DNA of 64,000 nucleotides from positions 12,669,501-12,733,500 of the forward strand of contig CANTUQ010000073.1 of assembly GCA_947683425.1 (NCBI GenBank), read 5' to 3'. Both the position numbers and the translations under genes were made by a program. The notes below the pieces were generated by a model that searched no databases, was not told the DNA's origin, and was given only the letters and a program-made list of their open reading frames with translations. Below, in pieces: positions 1-11,518 of the stretch; the first letter of the stretch is position 1; the number at the start of each line of letters is the position of its first letter. Source of the stretch: Excoecaria cochinchinensis. Lineage: Eukaryota; Streptophyta; Magnoliopsida; Malpighiales; Euphorbiaceae.

Positions 1-978
1 CAAGTTTTGAATTTAGTATTTCATCCCATTTCTCATTCAATTTTTAATGCAATATAATTAAATGCATATCAAACATATAAATAAAGCGGTAAATAAAATA
101 AATGAAAGCAAAATAAATTACAATAAAACTAGGGGCGGAATACAACCCCCCATTTGTAAATAAAATACAACTCATGCATAAATCGAGTTATTTAAAATAA
201 GGACATTGGTCCTCTCATGCATAATTAAAGAAAACAATTTTAAAGTGACAATTTATTTTGGGGGAAAAGCTAGGACATTGGTCCCATTTTTATTTAGAAA
301 AAAAATCAAATTAATTAATATAAATATTTTTGTGATTTTTTAATTAACGTGCATAAAAATAAATTTATTATTACAAATTACATAATAATAAACCCAAAGG
401 AAAACAAAATAATAAAAATAATAAAAAAAACAACATCCAAATGGATCTTCAAATCTTCATGGGTTCTCACTTGGTATGGAAAAGATTCACACATAAAAAT
501 AAGTATTGAAATAAAAGAAACAAATAAAAGTCATATTAGTAATAAAAAGGAGTTAAACATACTATAAAAATAAAGTAAATAAAAAGGCATCATGTATGAC
601 AAACCAATTAAAATGACATAATAAAACATATGCAATTTAACAATTTAACATGCATAAAAAATAACATAATAATAATAAAATTCAACATGCATAAAAAACA
701 TAAAATAATAATTATAAGATTTAACATGCATAAAAAAACCATAAAATAATGATAATAGAATTTGACATGCATAAAAACATGAAATAATAACAATAACATC
801 CAATCATGCATAAAAAATATAAAACATGTAAAATTCAACATGCATAGAATTAAAATAATGATGGTAATAATAAAAATAAACAAGAATAATGATAATAATA
901 ATAATAATACTAATGATGGTAATAACTACAATAATAATAATAACATAATAATACCAAAGAATATGAACAATCAAATAA

Positions 979-979
979 C

Positions 980-1073
<94 letters not shown>
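979..1073. repeat. (AAT)n microsatellite, about 31 units, in A 3' LTR
   Basis: This is an uninterrupted AAT run. In the sister LTR the same position (12935-12951) holds only about five units, while a different tract, short here (892-909), is expanded there. Poly-Leu, poly-Ile and poly-Tyr frames over it are artefacts. Confidence 0.97.
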
Positions 1074-1075
<2 letters not shown>

Positions 1076-1980
1076 GAAGATGAACAATCCAATTAAAAAT
1101 AGAAGAATAACATGAAAATAAAATAAGCCAATTATGATAAGACATGTTAAATGATGATACTAATAATATATATGAACTAAAAAAATGATGACAATAATAT
1201 GAACATGAACAATTAAATGAGAAATAAGAATAAAAAATAATAATATGAACAATTAAACAAAAAAAAAAGAAATAAGAAGTAAAAATATGAACAATTAAAT
1301 AATAGATTTAAAAGAATTTACATGATAATCAATTGAATAAAAGCAAAAGAATAAAAAGAAGAATAAAATTATAGAACTAAAAGAATTTACATGTTAATTA
1401 ATTAAATAAAAAAGAAATGAAATTAAAAATCAAACTAAGAAATTGAGCCAAGAATGTTTACCTTCAAAATTGATCTTGAAGAAATGAAGGTAGATGATCC
1501 AATTCCTTGTCTTGATTTGAAAAAAATGATTAGAAGAAAAAATAAAATATTGAAAGATAAATTTTACTCAAGAACAAACAATTAGTTTATTTGTCTTAAA
1601 GTAAAAAGTTGTCAATTGAAAATAAGAAAAATTCTCAATAACAAAAATTGTTATTTTTTGTCTCAAGAATCGCTGGAAATTCCTTTAGAAATTGAGAGAA
1701 TTTGGTTGAGAGAAGAGAGAAGAAGAAAAAAAAGTTTTCTAAAGAAAATCCCCCCTAATTCTCTCTCCAAAATCCTTTTTATTTCCCCCAAAATTCAGAT
1801 TTTTTAATTAATGAAATTAAATTAATTTAATTCCCATAACTAAAAAAAAAAATAACTGAATTTGGAGAGTTGGAAGATAGAAGGATTTTAGAATTAAATT
1901 TTGCAAAAAAATGAGTTAAAAAGCATTTAAAATGAAGAATTTATGGCCAAAAAGGCCAAAATAGGCAAAACGGACGAACA

Positions 1981-2078
1981 GGGGCGCGCGGCGACCGACG
2001 GCCTGCCCGTGCGTAGGCGCGACCGATGGCCTGCCCGTGCATAGGCGCGACCGACGGGCAGCCCGTCCCTCGCGCAGA
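1981..2078. repeat. GC-rich dyad island in A 3' LTR
   Basis: A CpG-rich stretch in otherwise AT-rich DNA. It contains three 36-bp-type units built on GACCGACGG and CTGCCCGTGC, and a near-perfect dyad GACGGGC-A-GCCCGTC at 2053-2067. The sister LTR (13858-13922) has two units, so a unit was gained or lost after insertion. Confidence 0.85.
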
Positions 2079-2323
2079 ATTTTTTATTTTTTTTAAAAAA
2101 ATCCTATAAAATATAATAATTTAAAAACTCACTTTTTTCCTCACAAAATAAATTTTAAAATACTTTAAAAATATTTTTGAAATACATTTTTATTTAATTT
2201 TAAAACAAAAAATCGACAAGGAAATCGTCACTTCCAACTTCATTCTTTTTGCCTATAGATCGGCACACTTAATTTCATTATTGGGTAATCCTGATCTTGG
2301 CTACTCGGGACCCGGTATCTACA

Positions 2324-2343
2324 GTTGCCCCCAATTTTTGGGG
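2324..2343 (-). other. Polypurine tract of element A
   Basis: On the minus strand a purine-rich stretch, AAAAATTGGGGGCAAC, directly precedes the TGTAG start of the 3' LTR. This is where plus-strand DNA synthesis is expected to start. Element D has the same sequence at 43664-43683. Confidence 0.8.
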
Positions 2344-2458
2344 AGGCTAGTGTGTGGGTGCCTAGGTGAGCCAAAATTCAGGAAAAGGAAAGAAGCGCGT
2401 ACCTGAGGCTGCCTCCTTCCCGCTGCTCCCTCTGGAACAGTGCTATGATTCATCTTCT

Positions 2459-3152
2459 TGAGCTGCACTGAGTCGCTGACAAGACTACTAAGTGCTAGGG
2501 ACCATCCTAAGACGGTGATGCGCTGAGTCGCTACCAAGACTACAAAACGCGAAAGATAAATCGCACCGAGCCGCTGACATGGCTACTAAAAGTGCACTGC
2601 ATGGAGTCGTTGACAAGACTACTAAACGTACAGGTGCTATCTGCAGATAGCGATGCGCCGAGCCACTACCAAGACTACTAAAAGCGCAGAACGAAAAACG
2701 CACCGAGCCGCTGACAAGGCTACAAAAAGTGCGCTGCACGGAGTCGCTGACAAGACTACTAAACGTGCAGGGTTCAATCCTAAGACGGTGATGCGTCGAG
2801 CCACTGACAAGGCTACTAAAAACGCACAAAAGAGATGCACCGAGTCACTACGAAGACTACCAAAAGTGCACGAAAGAACTACACCGAGCCACTACCAAGG
2901 CTACCAAAAGTGCACTGTTCCATCTTCTGATAATGTTGCGCCGAGTCGCTGACAAGACTACGAAGCACGAAACTTACTCTTTTGAGCTGCACCGAGTCTG
3001 CTACAGACTACCAAAAGTGCGCTGCATCGAGTCTGCTACAGACTACCAAAAGTGCAAGAGATGACCTCTTAGAGGACTGCACCGAGTCTGCTACAGACTA
3101 CCAAAAGTGCACTGCACCGAGTCTGCTACAGACTACCAAAAGTACAAACGAT
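2459..3152 (-). repeat. Tandem-repeat array in the 3' UTR of element A
   Basis: About fifteen diverged units of 35-60 bp share the core CCGAGTCGCTGACAAGACTAC and end in AAAAGTGC. The two ends of the core are inverted (AGTC/GACT), and in most variants both arms change together (AGCC/GGCT, or AGTCTG/CAGACT). Tat elements are known for a hypervariable, tandemly repeated 3' UTR that can seed satellites; this fits that pattern. Element D has a related array with a longer unit at 43800-44500. Minus-strand frames through it give a repetitive Ser/Leu-rich peptide that I take to be chance. Confidence 0.9.
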
Positions 3153-4254
3153 GATCTTCACTTAGATATTTCCTGCAAAATTATGCGCATAGAAATATAT
3201 ACAAAAATTTGAGTGTATATGATATGAGATGTAAATGTTTGCAAAAATAAATTGACCCTATCCTAGGTGGTTAAGGGTCTGCTGAGGATATGGCTGGGCT
3301 GCTGCATCGCGCTTCCAAGGATCTAAAAGAGTGACATCTTGGCTTTAGGAATTCTAACCCCAAAATATTTTCTGAGAGAAACATCAAGTGTGCATCTTTG
3401 CCCCCCAGTCAATGATCATATGCCCAGGATTCTAACCCATGCATTATCTGACCGAAGAATGATCATCTGAAAGAATGCCGCCTTATCGCTCCAGGCATCA
3501 AACGTCATTGCTTTAAAGGTAGTGCGTCCCTTGTGGATTTTCACGCTAGCTTTTCTTCGTGGGAAAATGCGTCCCTTTAGGGATTTTCACATAACCCTTT
3601 ACCTAATTTTTGCCTGGAATGGACCCAACCCAATCCAGCAGCTTTTATTTTTTCATTCATCATTTTTTATTTTTTGTAAGGCAGACTGCCTGTCTCCAGG
3701 TTTTCACCCTGCCCTTGGCCTAACTTTTGCTTAGAGAGCCAGTTACGGTTTTCATCTCTAACGGCCTTTTTTTCTTTTTTTTTTTAAGGAACTACAAGAT
3801 AAGGCTATTATCAAAAGCTTCGCTAAGAATGGATAGCACATATCTGCTTAGGCACCTTCCGACAAAATCAAGAAGGCCACAGTCATTAGATAAATAGATG
3901 ATATATTTTTAAGGCAGAACTAAAAGCCAATGAAAATGCCAACTGTAACCTTTATTCATTGCAAAATTGAGTACATTTCTATATGATTTCATCATACATG
4001 ATCTTCATTTGACAGAAATCAAAAACACAAGACCACACCTAATCTCAGAATAGATCTTGTAAGCATCAAACTCCTGTTATCAATCAGCCCTCTCGGGTTT
4101 TCTCGATTGAACATTTTCTCTTAGCCCTTAATTTTTGTCCAGGATACCTTTTTTTCGGTTTTCACCCTGACAGGGCGCCCAATTTTAGCAAGGCCGCCTT
4201 TTTTCAGTTTTCGACCTGCGGGGCATTTATTCTCTTCTTTTTATTTTTTAGTCT
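3153..4254 (-). other. Remaining 3' UTR of element A, non-coding
   Basis: I see no gene. From 3520 to 4240 there are several degenerate blocks of the form TTTTCACCCTG followed by a GGCG/GGCC element and TAATTTTTGC, at irregular spacing of roughly 70-120 bp. The same blocks occur in element D at 44930-45630, so they belong to the element. Confidence 0.7.
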
Positions 4255-5376
4255 TTAGCCATGGAACCTTTTTAGTCTATCGACATTGACCGGGTCATTA
4301 AACTCATTCCCATCGCTGTCTGCCAAGATTACTGCTCCCTTTGTTAGCAACTTTTTCACAATGAACGGACCTTCCCAGGTTGGTCTGAATTTTCCTCGTA
4401 TGTCTGGGACTCCCGGCCTCATCATCTTAAAGACAAAATCCCCTTCTTTCAACGGGTGCTTTCGTACCTTCTTGCCAAAGGACCGAGCTAGTCTCTTCTG
4501 ATAAACCTGATTGTGATAATATGCTCTCAACCTATCTTCATCCAACAGATTCAACTGCAACAATCGCTGTTGTGCCCATTCTGTCTCTGGAATCTCGGCT
4601 TCTATGACTACCCTTAAGGATTTCAGCTCAATTTCAACCGGCAGAACTGCCTCGGTTCCATATACCAGGGAGAACGGTGTTGCCCCCGTAGAGGTTCTAA
4701 TTGTGGTTCTATAACCCTAGAGTGCAAAAGGCAACTTTTCCGCCCAATCTTTATAGCTCTGAACCATCTTGGCCAATATTCTTTTAACATTCTAGTTCGC
4801 TGCTTCAACCGCACCGTTAGCTTGAGGACGGTAAGGAGAAGACTTGTGATGCTGAATTCCATACTTCTGAAGCATTTGCTTGGTTTCTGCTAAGAACTGC
4901 ACCCCATTATCAGACACAATGTGGTGTGGGAGGCCATATCTGCATATCAAATTCCTCTCGATGAACTTAGCCATGTCTCGGGCATCAATCTTCTTGAAAG
5001 ATTCAGCTTCGACCCACTTAGTGAAATAATCAATGGCGACTATAATGAACATGTGCCCATTAGACGCTGTAGGACGTATCTCGCCTATGATATCTATTCC
5101 CCAAGCTGCAAATGGCCATGGAGATGTCAAATTATGTAGCTCTGAAACTAGAACATGCCTTAAATTAGCGTATTGCTGGCATAACTGGCATTGCTTCACA
5201 TATTTTGAACAATCCATATCCATTGTAAGCCAATAGAATCCTTGGCGCATGATCTTCTTCGCTAAGGCTAAGCCATTCATGTGAGCTCCGCAGACTCCGG
5301 CATGAACCTCTTCCATAACCTTTTCAGCTTCTTTCTCCGCCAAACATCTTAACTAGATACCATCAACTTGTCTCTT
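4255..5376 (-). pseudogene. pol: Integrase of element A, broken
   Basis: This would join retrotransposon cDNA to host DNA. Reading on the minus strand from 5343, a zinc-binding HHCC region is visible (His14, His21, Cys52, Cys55), then the catalytic core with Asp84 (WGIDIIG), Asp145 (SDNGVQF) and Glu180 (ANGAVEAAN). A stop (TAG near 4792) follows; the D copy has a Lys codon there. Another stop lies upstream of the zinc finger near 5350. The C-terminal part (4255-4563) holds a GPF-type module (TWEGPF) and ends in KRFHG, the same end as in D. There is no chromodomain, as expected for the Tat lineage. It follows the second RNase H in the same pol region. Confidence 0.92.
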
Positions 5377-5990
5377 CTATAAAGTGCCATTTACACTGAT
5401 GAACTGAGTGGATAACTTCCTGATCATTCTTTGGTCTTTCTCAGTGGCTTCCTCTGGAAAAACTGACCGTTCCAAATAATTCTGAATGTCGTAGTACCAA
5501 GGGTTTCCATCGGTGGCCCCAACATCCATCACCTGCTCAGCTTCAAAATAAGGCTTTTCCGAGCTAGAGATTAGCACGGGTTTCATAGCAATCCCTGTTG
5601 GATTATCCCACATGGACACTAAAGTCGCTAGAGCATCAGCCAATTGATTTTCATCCCTGGGAACGAAATGAAAAGTGCAAGTCTCAAACTGGCTACTCAA
5701 CATTCTCAAATGCTTCACATAAGGTAACAGCCTTTCTTCCTTAACTGACCATTCCCCTCTGATCTGATGGATTACTAATGAAGAATCTCCGAAGACTTCT
5801 GCAGTCTTTGCCCCCAGAGCCAGCAATGCCTCCAATCCGAAGATGCAAGCTTCATATTCTGCTTCATTATTGGTCGCCTTGTACCTCAACTTTTTGGCTA
5901 ACGGTAGCTTTCACCATCCGGGGTCGTAAGAATGATCCCTGCTCCTGCCCCTTTACTGTTAACTGCCCCATCAAAGAACATCTGCCATCC
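5377..5990 (-). pseudogene. pol: Second (archaeal-type) RNase H of element A and linker, frameshifted
   Basis: Tat elements carry an additional RNase H after the RT-linked one, thought to supply nuclease activity. The four acidic positions are visible: Asp in MFFDGA, Glu in NNEAEYEA, Asp in VFGDSSLV and Asp in NQLADALA (about 5595-5990). Comparison with D shows a one-base deletion near 5907-5915, between PDGE and RYKATN, so the domain is split across two frames. The stretch down to 5377 is a linker to integrase. Assignment rests on the motif order and the position between RNase H and integrase. Confidence 0.85.
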
Positions 5991-7718
5991 TTGTACTGCT
6001 ATGGCCATGACATCTTCATCTGGGAAATTGTATTCGAATTGGTCTCCCTCAATAGGATGCTTAGCCAAGAACTCAGCTACAGCTCTTCCTTTAATGGTTT
6101 TCCTGGTGATGTATTCGATATCGAACTCCTGCAATAGTAGTAACCATCTTCCCATCTTTCCCAGCAGAGAGGGCGCTTCCTGAAGGTACCTAAGCGGGTT
6201 ATGCTTGGCAACCGCTTGCACACTGAAGGAATGAAAGTAGTGCCGCAACTTCTTAGAAGCCCAAATAACTGCTAAACAAATCTTTTCCACTTCCACATAT
6301 TTGGCTTCATATGTCAAGAATTTCTTTCTAAGATAGTAGACAGAAAATTCTACCCCAAAATCATCCTCCTGGGCCATTATGGCACCCACTGAATTGTCTT
6401 CTATCGCCTGATACAGGATTAGCGGCTTGGCATGCCGCGGTGGTCTTAAAAGTGGAGGATTAAGGAGATAATCCTTAATAGTGTCAAAGGCCAACTGACA
6501 ATCGTTATTCCACACCACTGATTGATTCTTCCTGAGAAGCTTAAAGATGGGCTCACACACCGAAGCCAATTTGGCAATAAACCGACTGATGTACTGAAGC
6601 TTTCCTAAGAAACTTCTAACTTCTTTCTCTTTTTGAGGCACTGGCATCTCTCTGATGGCCCTGACTTTATCAGGATCCACTTCAATTCCTCTCTGGCTTA
6701 CCACATGACCCAGCAGCTTACCTGAGGTAACTCCAAAAATACACTTCTAGGGATTGAGGCACAGATTATACTTATTGATCCTTTGAAAGAACTTCTCTAA
6801 AGCCTCAAAATGACCTTCTCTGGTAGCTAACTTGATCATCATATCGTCAACATACACCTCCACTTCTTTGTGGATCAAGTCATTAAGAACTCTAGTGGCC
6901 ATTCTCTGATAGGTTGCTCCTGCATTCTTTAATCCGAAAGGCATGACCCGATAAGCAAAAGTACCCCATTCGGTGATGAAAGCTGTCTTGATCCGATCCA
7001 CTATCTTATTAAGGATTTGATTGTACCCTGTGTACCCATCCATGAAGCTGTACATCATACAAGCAGCGGCACTATCTACCAGCACATCAATATGAGGGAG
7101 AGGAAAATCATCTTTCGGACAGGCTTTGTTCAGGTCCCGATAGTCCACGCATACTCGAACCTTTCCATCCTTTTTAGCCACAGGAACTACATTAGCCAGC
7201 CACGTCGGGTATTTAACCTCCAGTAGAAACTTAGCCTCAATCTGCTTATGGATTTCCTCTTTCACCTTCTGAGCCCATTCCGGCCTAAGTCTTCTGAGCT
7301 TTTGCTTGACCGGTTTACTCTCTGGGTACGTTGGAATGGCATGTTCGGCTACATCTCGATCAATTCCCGGCATGTCCTCGTAGGTCCAGGCAAAGACTTT
7401 TTCATATTTTTTTAATATTCTCTCAAATTTTAGCCTCTCTTCAGGAGTTATGTCTGATGCTATCAAAATTTCCTTTGGATTCTCCAAAGTTCCGAGATTA
7501 AATGCAGTTGTGTTAGTTGAGTTAATGTCAAAAATGAATGCATTATGTTTATGATCATGAGGAATGAAATCATCAGAAACATCACACAAGTAAGCAAAGT
7601 TGTTTATCTCATTGATGTAATCAGAAACATTAACATTGTTAATAAAAAGTTTTGGCATAAAAATAGTATCTAAATAACTATTGTCTTCATCCCCTGTCGA
7701 TGATGTCGTTGCAGCCGA
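5991..7718 (-). pseudogene. pol: Reverse transcriptase and RNase H of element A, broken
   Basis: This copies the RNA genome into DNA. From 7658 leftwards: a spacer of about 75 residues, then RT motifs including KKDGKVRVCVDYRDLNKA, MPFGLKNAGATYQR and the active site YVDDMMIK (residues 269-272, 6843-6854). A TAG at 6747-6749 replaces the Lys of the D copy (NPKKCIFG). The RNase H continues to 5990, with SVYYLRKKFL and KLRHYFHSF-type motifs. The upstream end is a TAG at 7719 where D keeps Gln. Apart from these stops the sequence is well preserved and would be recognisable as Ty3/gypsy RT. Confidence 0.95.
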
Positions 7719-9317
7719 CTAGGCTTTGACTTTTTGGCTTGGTGGAAGCTTTTCAACTACATCCGGTGAAATCTTCAAATCTTCAAATTTTAGCTCTGGC
7801 CCTACCATCTTTTCCTTTCCCTTAAGTCTGGTGGCTAATAGCTTATCAGTAACAATCTCCTCAGGCTCATCCCTGTCCCAAACACTGCACTGAGTCATAA
7901 TCTCCTCATCCCAGAAGTTCTCTGCAGACTTGATAACTCCAACATCCCAGTCGAAGATGTCATTAAAGATTTCAAACCCCGAAACGATCTTTCCATCTAC
8001 CCATAGAGGCTCCTCCTCTCCCGTGTAAGCACAGATCGAAGATGAGGGAACAAAACTCTCTAAAATGTGGGGAATCTTCTCCGACACTTTCTTCTTACCA
8101 TGCTCTCTTTTGTAGCCCAGCCCCTTCCGATCTTTCTGGTCTTGTGTGGTGATAGCATCCTGCAGCCCTTGCGAGTTTTTACCCAGACCAGCCCCTGGGA
8201 GAAAGTGCATCTTCTTCATCATATTCACCACTTGAGGACTATCTGCCAAGCCCTGCTCCTCTCCTATCATCGATATATGAAAACCACTGAATGGCTGATT
8301 AGAGATCCCCAAGGCAGACACTTGGTTTTCTCTAGCTGCTTTAATAGTCACCACCTCTCCTTCATGAGGTATCTTAATCATCTGTGTAGGGGGCACTCCT
8401 CCCAATTTATGGAACCATGGCCTTCCAAGCAAAGCTGAGAAATTCGCCGGGATAGGCAAGACCACAAATTCTATTTCTGTCTCGATAGGCCCAGTCCTGA
8501 CCAGAGCTCTGAAAGTTCCCGATGCTTGTCTTCGAGAATTGTCATAGGCTGTGATGGTTAAATCAGACTTGCTCAACATGCTTTCATTTAGCCCAAAAGC
8601 CTGAAGTGCAACTAGAGGGCAAACATTTATGGATGAGCCATCATCAACCATAACACAAGCGGTATGCTTGTCATTAATTTGAGCCTTGATGTACAGCGGC
8701 CGATTGTGATTGCGGCCCTCTACCGGTAAGTCTGCATCAGAAAACACCAGTTTCTCTCCAGATCCCCCTTTTACAAGGTCTAGCAGCTCAGATGGAGAAA
8801 TTGTAGTGGCTACAGTGGACTCACTTAATGCCTCAACCAACTTCTGTCTGTGGGAGGGGGACTGTCTCAAAAGGTCCCAAATTGATATCTGAGTCATGGT
8901 CTTTTTCAGCTGCTTCACTATGGCACTTTCTTCCGGCTCCTTTTCTGCAGGTGATGGCGCTGGGTCATGTGGCTTCTCAACTTCTGGGACCACTCTCCCA
9001 CTTCTTGTTACAGCCTCAATTCTTTCCTCCTCTTCCGAATCCCATGGATCCGCGAATTCTCCATCTTTCTCTTCATCTTCTTCATCTCCACTCTCACTAG
9101 TGGACTAACAGTCTATTGTCGCCACGGGAATCCCTTCTTCACTTGCCTCAGGGCGAGTGATAGCGACGTACTGGTTTTCGTATAAATCCTGCATCACATA
9201 CCATTCTGGTAGGCTAGACCCAACCATAAAGACAGGTGGTGGCACAGCATTGAAATTAGCCTTCTTCTTGCTTTCTCTCTTTTCAGGATCGGTGATCTGC
9301 TTACTATCGACCAGATC
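7719..9317 (-). pseudogene. pol: Gag C-terminal spacer, protease and G-patch of element A
   Basis: The protease would cleave the polyprotein; its active site is VDDGSS (residues 117-121 counted from 8993), and LLGRPWFH is the downstream conserved motif (residues 189-196). About 60 residues later, MMKKMHFLPGAGLGKNSQG and GLGYK form a G-patch, a short Gly-rich module seen in Tat-lineage polyproteins. The part from 9317 to 8994 is acidic (runs of Glu/Asp/Ser) and contains a TAG at about 9105-9107, where D has Trp. The segment ends with a TAG at 7719, Gln in D. I infer a single ancestral frame gag-PR-RT. Confidence 0.9.
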
Positions 9318-10777
9318 CTATATCTGGTGCCTCAGCCTATAGCAATTGTCTGTCAGATGCCCGGTATGCTGGTGAAAGGCATAGTATTTGTGCTCTTTAT
9401 GCCCTGGCTCCCCTTGGGTCCTAGCTGGCCTAGGTGGTAGGGGTTGTAGCTTCCCCTCCTTCATCAATCTCTTCAGTACCCATGACAAAGGCCTACCCAA
9501 ATTCGAGAAGTACCTCTGATTCATCCCTGTTGCCAACACCTCAGCTGTCTTTCCATTTCTATTACCACTGCTGGAACTAGCTGACTTGGTTGCACCTTGA
9601 CTACTATAGCCCTTATTGGCATAAGCCTCACTGCTTGCCCTTCTGGCCATATACTCTCCTTCTGCCTCTATAGTAATGTCCTTCAAGGACTCCCAATCTT
9701 TCAGCCCTTTCATTTTAAGTCCATCTCTCAGATATGTGCTGGCATTCCGAATGAATAATCGGATCTGATCAGAAGTATCAGGCTTGCACTTCATTTCCAT
9801 AACCCGGTTTCTCCACCGAGTAAGGTACTCATGGAAAGACTCCCCAGCCCTCTGCTGTAGTAGCTCTAAATCCTTAAGTGTGACCTCCATCCAAGTACTG
9901 CAATCATATTGCTTTAGGAACTCCTCAGTCAACAAGTCCCAGTCTTCTTTGGACCTTCTATCCAACCCATGATACCAATCGACGGCGGCTCCTGTGAGAC
10001 TCAAGCAAAAGTACTCTATCTTCTGCTTTCTCGTTAAAGTTGTCCCTTTCATGACCAGTGAATATTGCTTGATGTGTGCAGCAGGGTCAGAAGTGCCATC
10101 AAATTTTGGGAAATCAGGCATCTTGAAATTCTGGGGGATCAGATCATCACCATCGAGCTCTCGATCCTCGGGATTCATTCCCCTTCTAATCGTCATCATC
10201 CTGGTCATAGCCTCAAATTTCTCCTCCATCTTCCTCCACATTGCTTCCTCCAGCTTGGGTGACTTTCCCTTTGCTACCATTCATTCCTCTTGTTCCTCTT
10301 CCCATAAGTCAACCTCAGACCTAGGTCCTTCTATACGCTCTACAAGTGTTGGTGCTCTTTGCTCAACCACATGTGGGTCAGCTACAGCAGAGGGGTCCTC
10401 TCTCACAGCCCCTTGTTCATCTTGCCCCCTTATAGGAGCAGCAGCTTGTTGCCCTGCAAGTGGAGCTAAGGTTGTTGCAAGATTGCCCATCATGGCCATC
10501 ATTCTGGCCTCAAACTCCTCCATTCTTCTTCCCACTTCTTCGGCGATCAATGCCCGGGTTGCATCAGACCCACTAGCTGGATTAGACATACTTGTATCAG
10601 CTGATGATTCTGAAGAGAAAGTCTCACTACCCTCTGAAATAGAATCTGAGCTCTGATATGTCACTAGCTCTGGTAACCCCAAGAGTGGAATCCTTCTCAA
10701 CTGACCGTCGGGACCCCTAAACCACCCAGGAAAATCTATGATGGCTGAAAAAAACACATCTCGTTAGGATGATGCAT
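9318..10777 (-). pseudogene. gag: Gag of element A, frameshifted and interrupted
   Basis: Gag builds the cytoplasmic particle. The likely start is the ATG at 10777 (MHHPNE), shared with C and D. In A a two-base difference before the CAGCC at about 10745 shifts the frame. The N-terminal 158 residues (10757-10281) are Ser/Glu-rich with a Met-rich helical stretch (RMEEFEARMMAMMGNL). A TGA at 10281-10283 separates them from the main gag domain (10280-9318); C and D have Gln and His there. The main part has the retrotransposon gag core (WYHGLDRRSKEDWDLL) and a CHCC-like end at FHQHTGHLTDNCYRL. It stops at TAG 9318, where D has Gln. Confidence 0.9.
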
Positions 10778-11499
10778 GATTGAAATGCAATGCATGGTCG
10801 TGCTGATGCGGCATAGACAAACACATGCAAGCAAATATATCCTTCCAACCTTATCTCTCCCACACACGAGGTAGTATAGTCTCTTCCCTAGGTGGGCTTT
10901 ATCAAAGGGTTAACGGGATGCGTACGGTGCACGATGAAAAAATCGGCAGCATAACCTCTCCTATCTAATGTACATACATATGGTTGTTTTGACCATCATG
11001 TATTTAGGCAGTCCAAATAAGTTGACATGGAACTATCTGGGCATGAAAGCCTTTGATTGGGTGACCAATCAGATTAAATGGGTTTGTCCAATACAAAATG
11101 ATCCATATAGCAAGCAAGGTATTACGGTTCATACCACATAGGGGAAGTATCTATTGCCATTACATGAGCTTTGGTCAAAGGGTGGTGTTACTTTAGGGCT
11201 ACCCAAGCATGATCCCTGCCGAAGGGTCTAGCTCATCACGAGCGTAACGACCGATCGGGTCACCATTTAATATACCATGACGGTACGAGGCTTGGGCTGG
11301 TGATTATCCTTAACACTTCCCTAAATTGAGTGAAAATAGGGTCGTGCTTCGGGAGCGCACCGGGGCTAGAAAGGGACCAAACTAGCATAAATCTAAGGCT
11401 CCAATGATATGCAAATGCAATTTCGAAAAGGGATGAAATTTTAAATTAAAACTCAATTGTAAATTTTAGCCAAGGTACTTTCGAAGGGAAGTCTCTAAT
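10778..11499 (-). other. Leader (5' untranslated region) of element A
   Basis: This non-coding stretch lies between primer site and gag. It is conserved in B, C, D and F (for example the CTAGACCCGTTGGCAGGGAC block, here near 11220), so it belongs to the element. I see no ORF of note. Confidence 0.85.
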
Positions 11500-11518
11500 G
11501 TCCCCAGTGGAGTCGCCA
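11500..11518 (-). other. Primer binding site of element A
   Basis: On the minus strand TGGCGACTCCACTGGGGAC begins one base after the LTR end (CGTGTCACA). Sites of this form are reported for Ogre/Retand-type elements as complementary to tRNA-Arg; the tRNA assignment is from memory. B has the same site at 15838-15856, D a mutated one, F a variant. Confidence 0.85.

Larger units (their letters stand above)
1..2323 (-). mobile_element. 3' LTR of element A, outer end cut by window
   Basis: It matches 11851-14168 at about 98% outside the microsatellites. The inner end reads GTATCTACA (minus strand TGTAGATAC), a TG start next to a polypurine tract. About 330 bp of its U5 side lie outside the window. 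The LTR is very AT-rich, except for a GC-rich island at 1981-2078. It differs from the 5' LTR by an 18-bp indel near 443, a 42-bp unit near 740, a different (AAT)n expansion and one extra 36-bp unit in the GC island. Confidence 0.93.

Noticed and set aside
804..1145. Long open frames of poly-Leu, poly-Ile, poly-Tyr or poly-Asn over AAT tracts, here and in every Tat LTR
   Set aside because: They are translations of the (AAT)n/(ATT)n microsatellite in different frames, with no start context or conservation.
2488..2829. Minus-strand frame with repeated SSLVSDS-like peptide in the 3' UTR array of A
   Set aside because: It follows the tandem DNA repeat; the frame is not kept in D's array, and the substitutions preserve pairing rather than amino acids.
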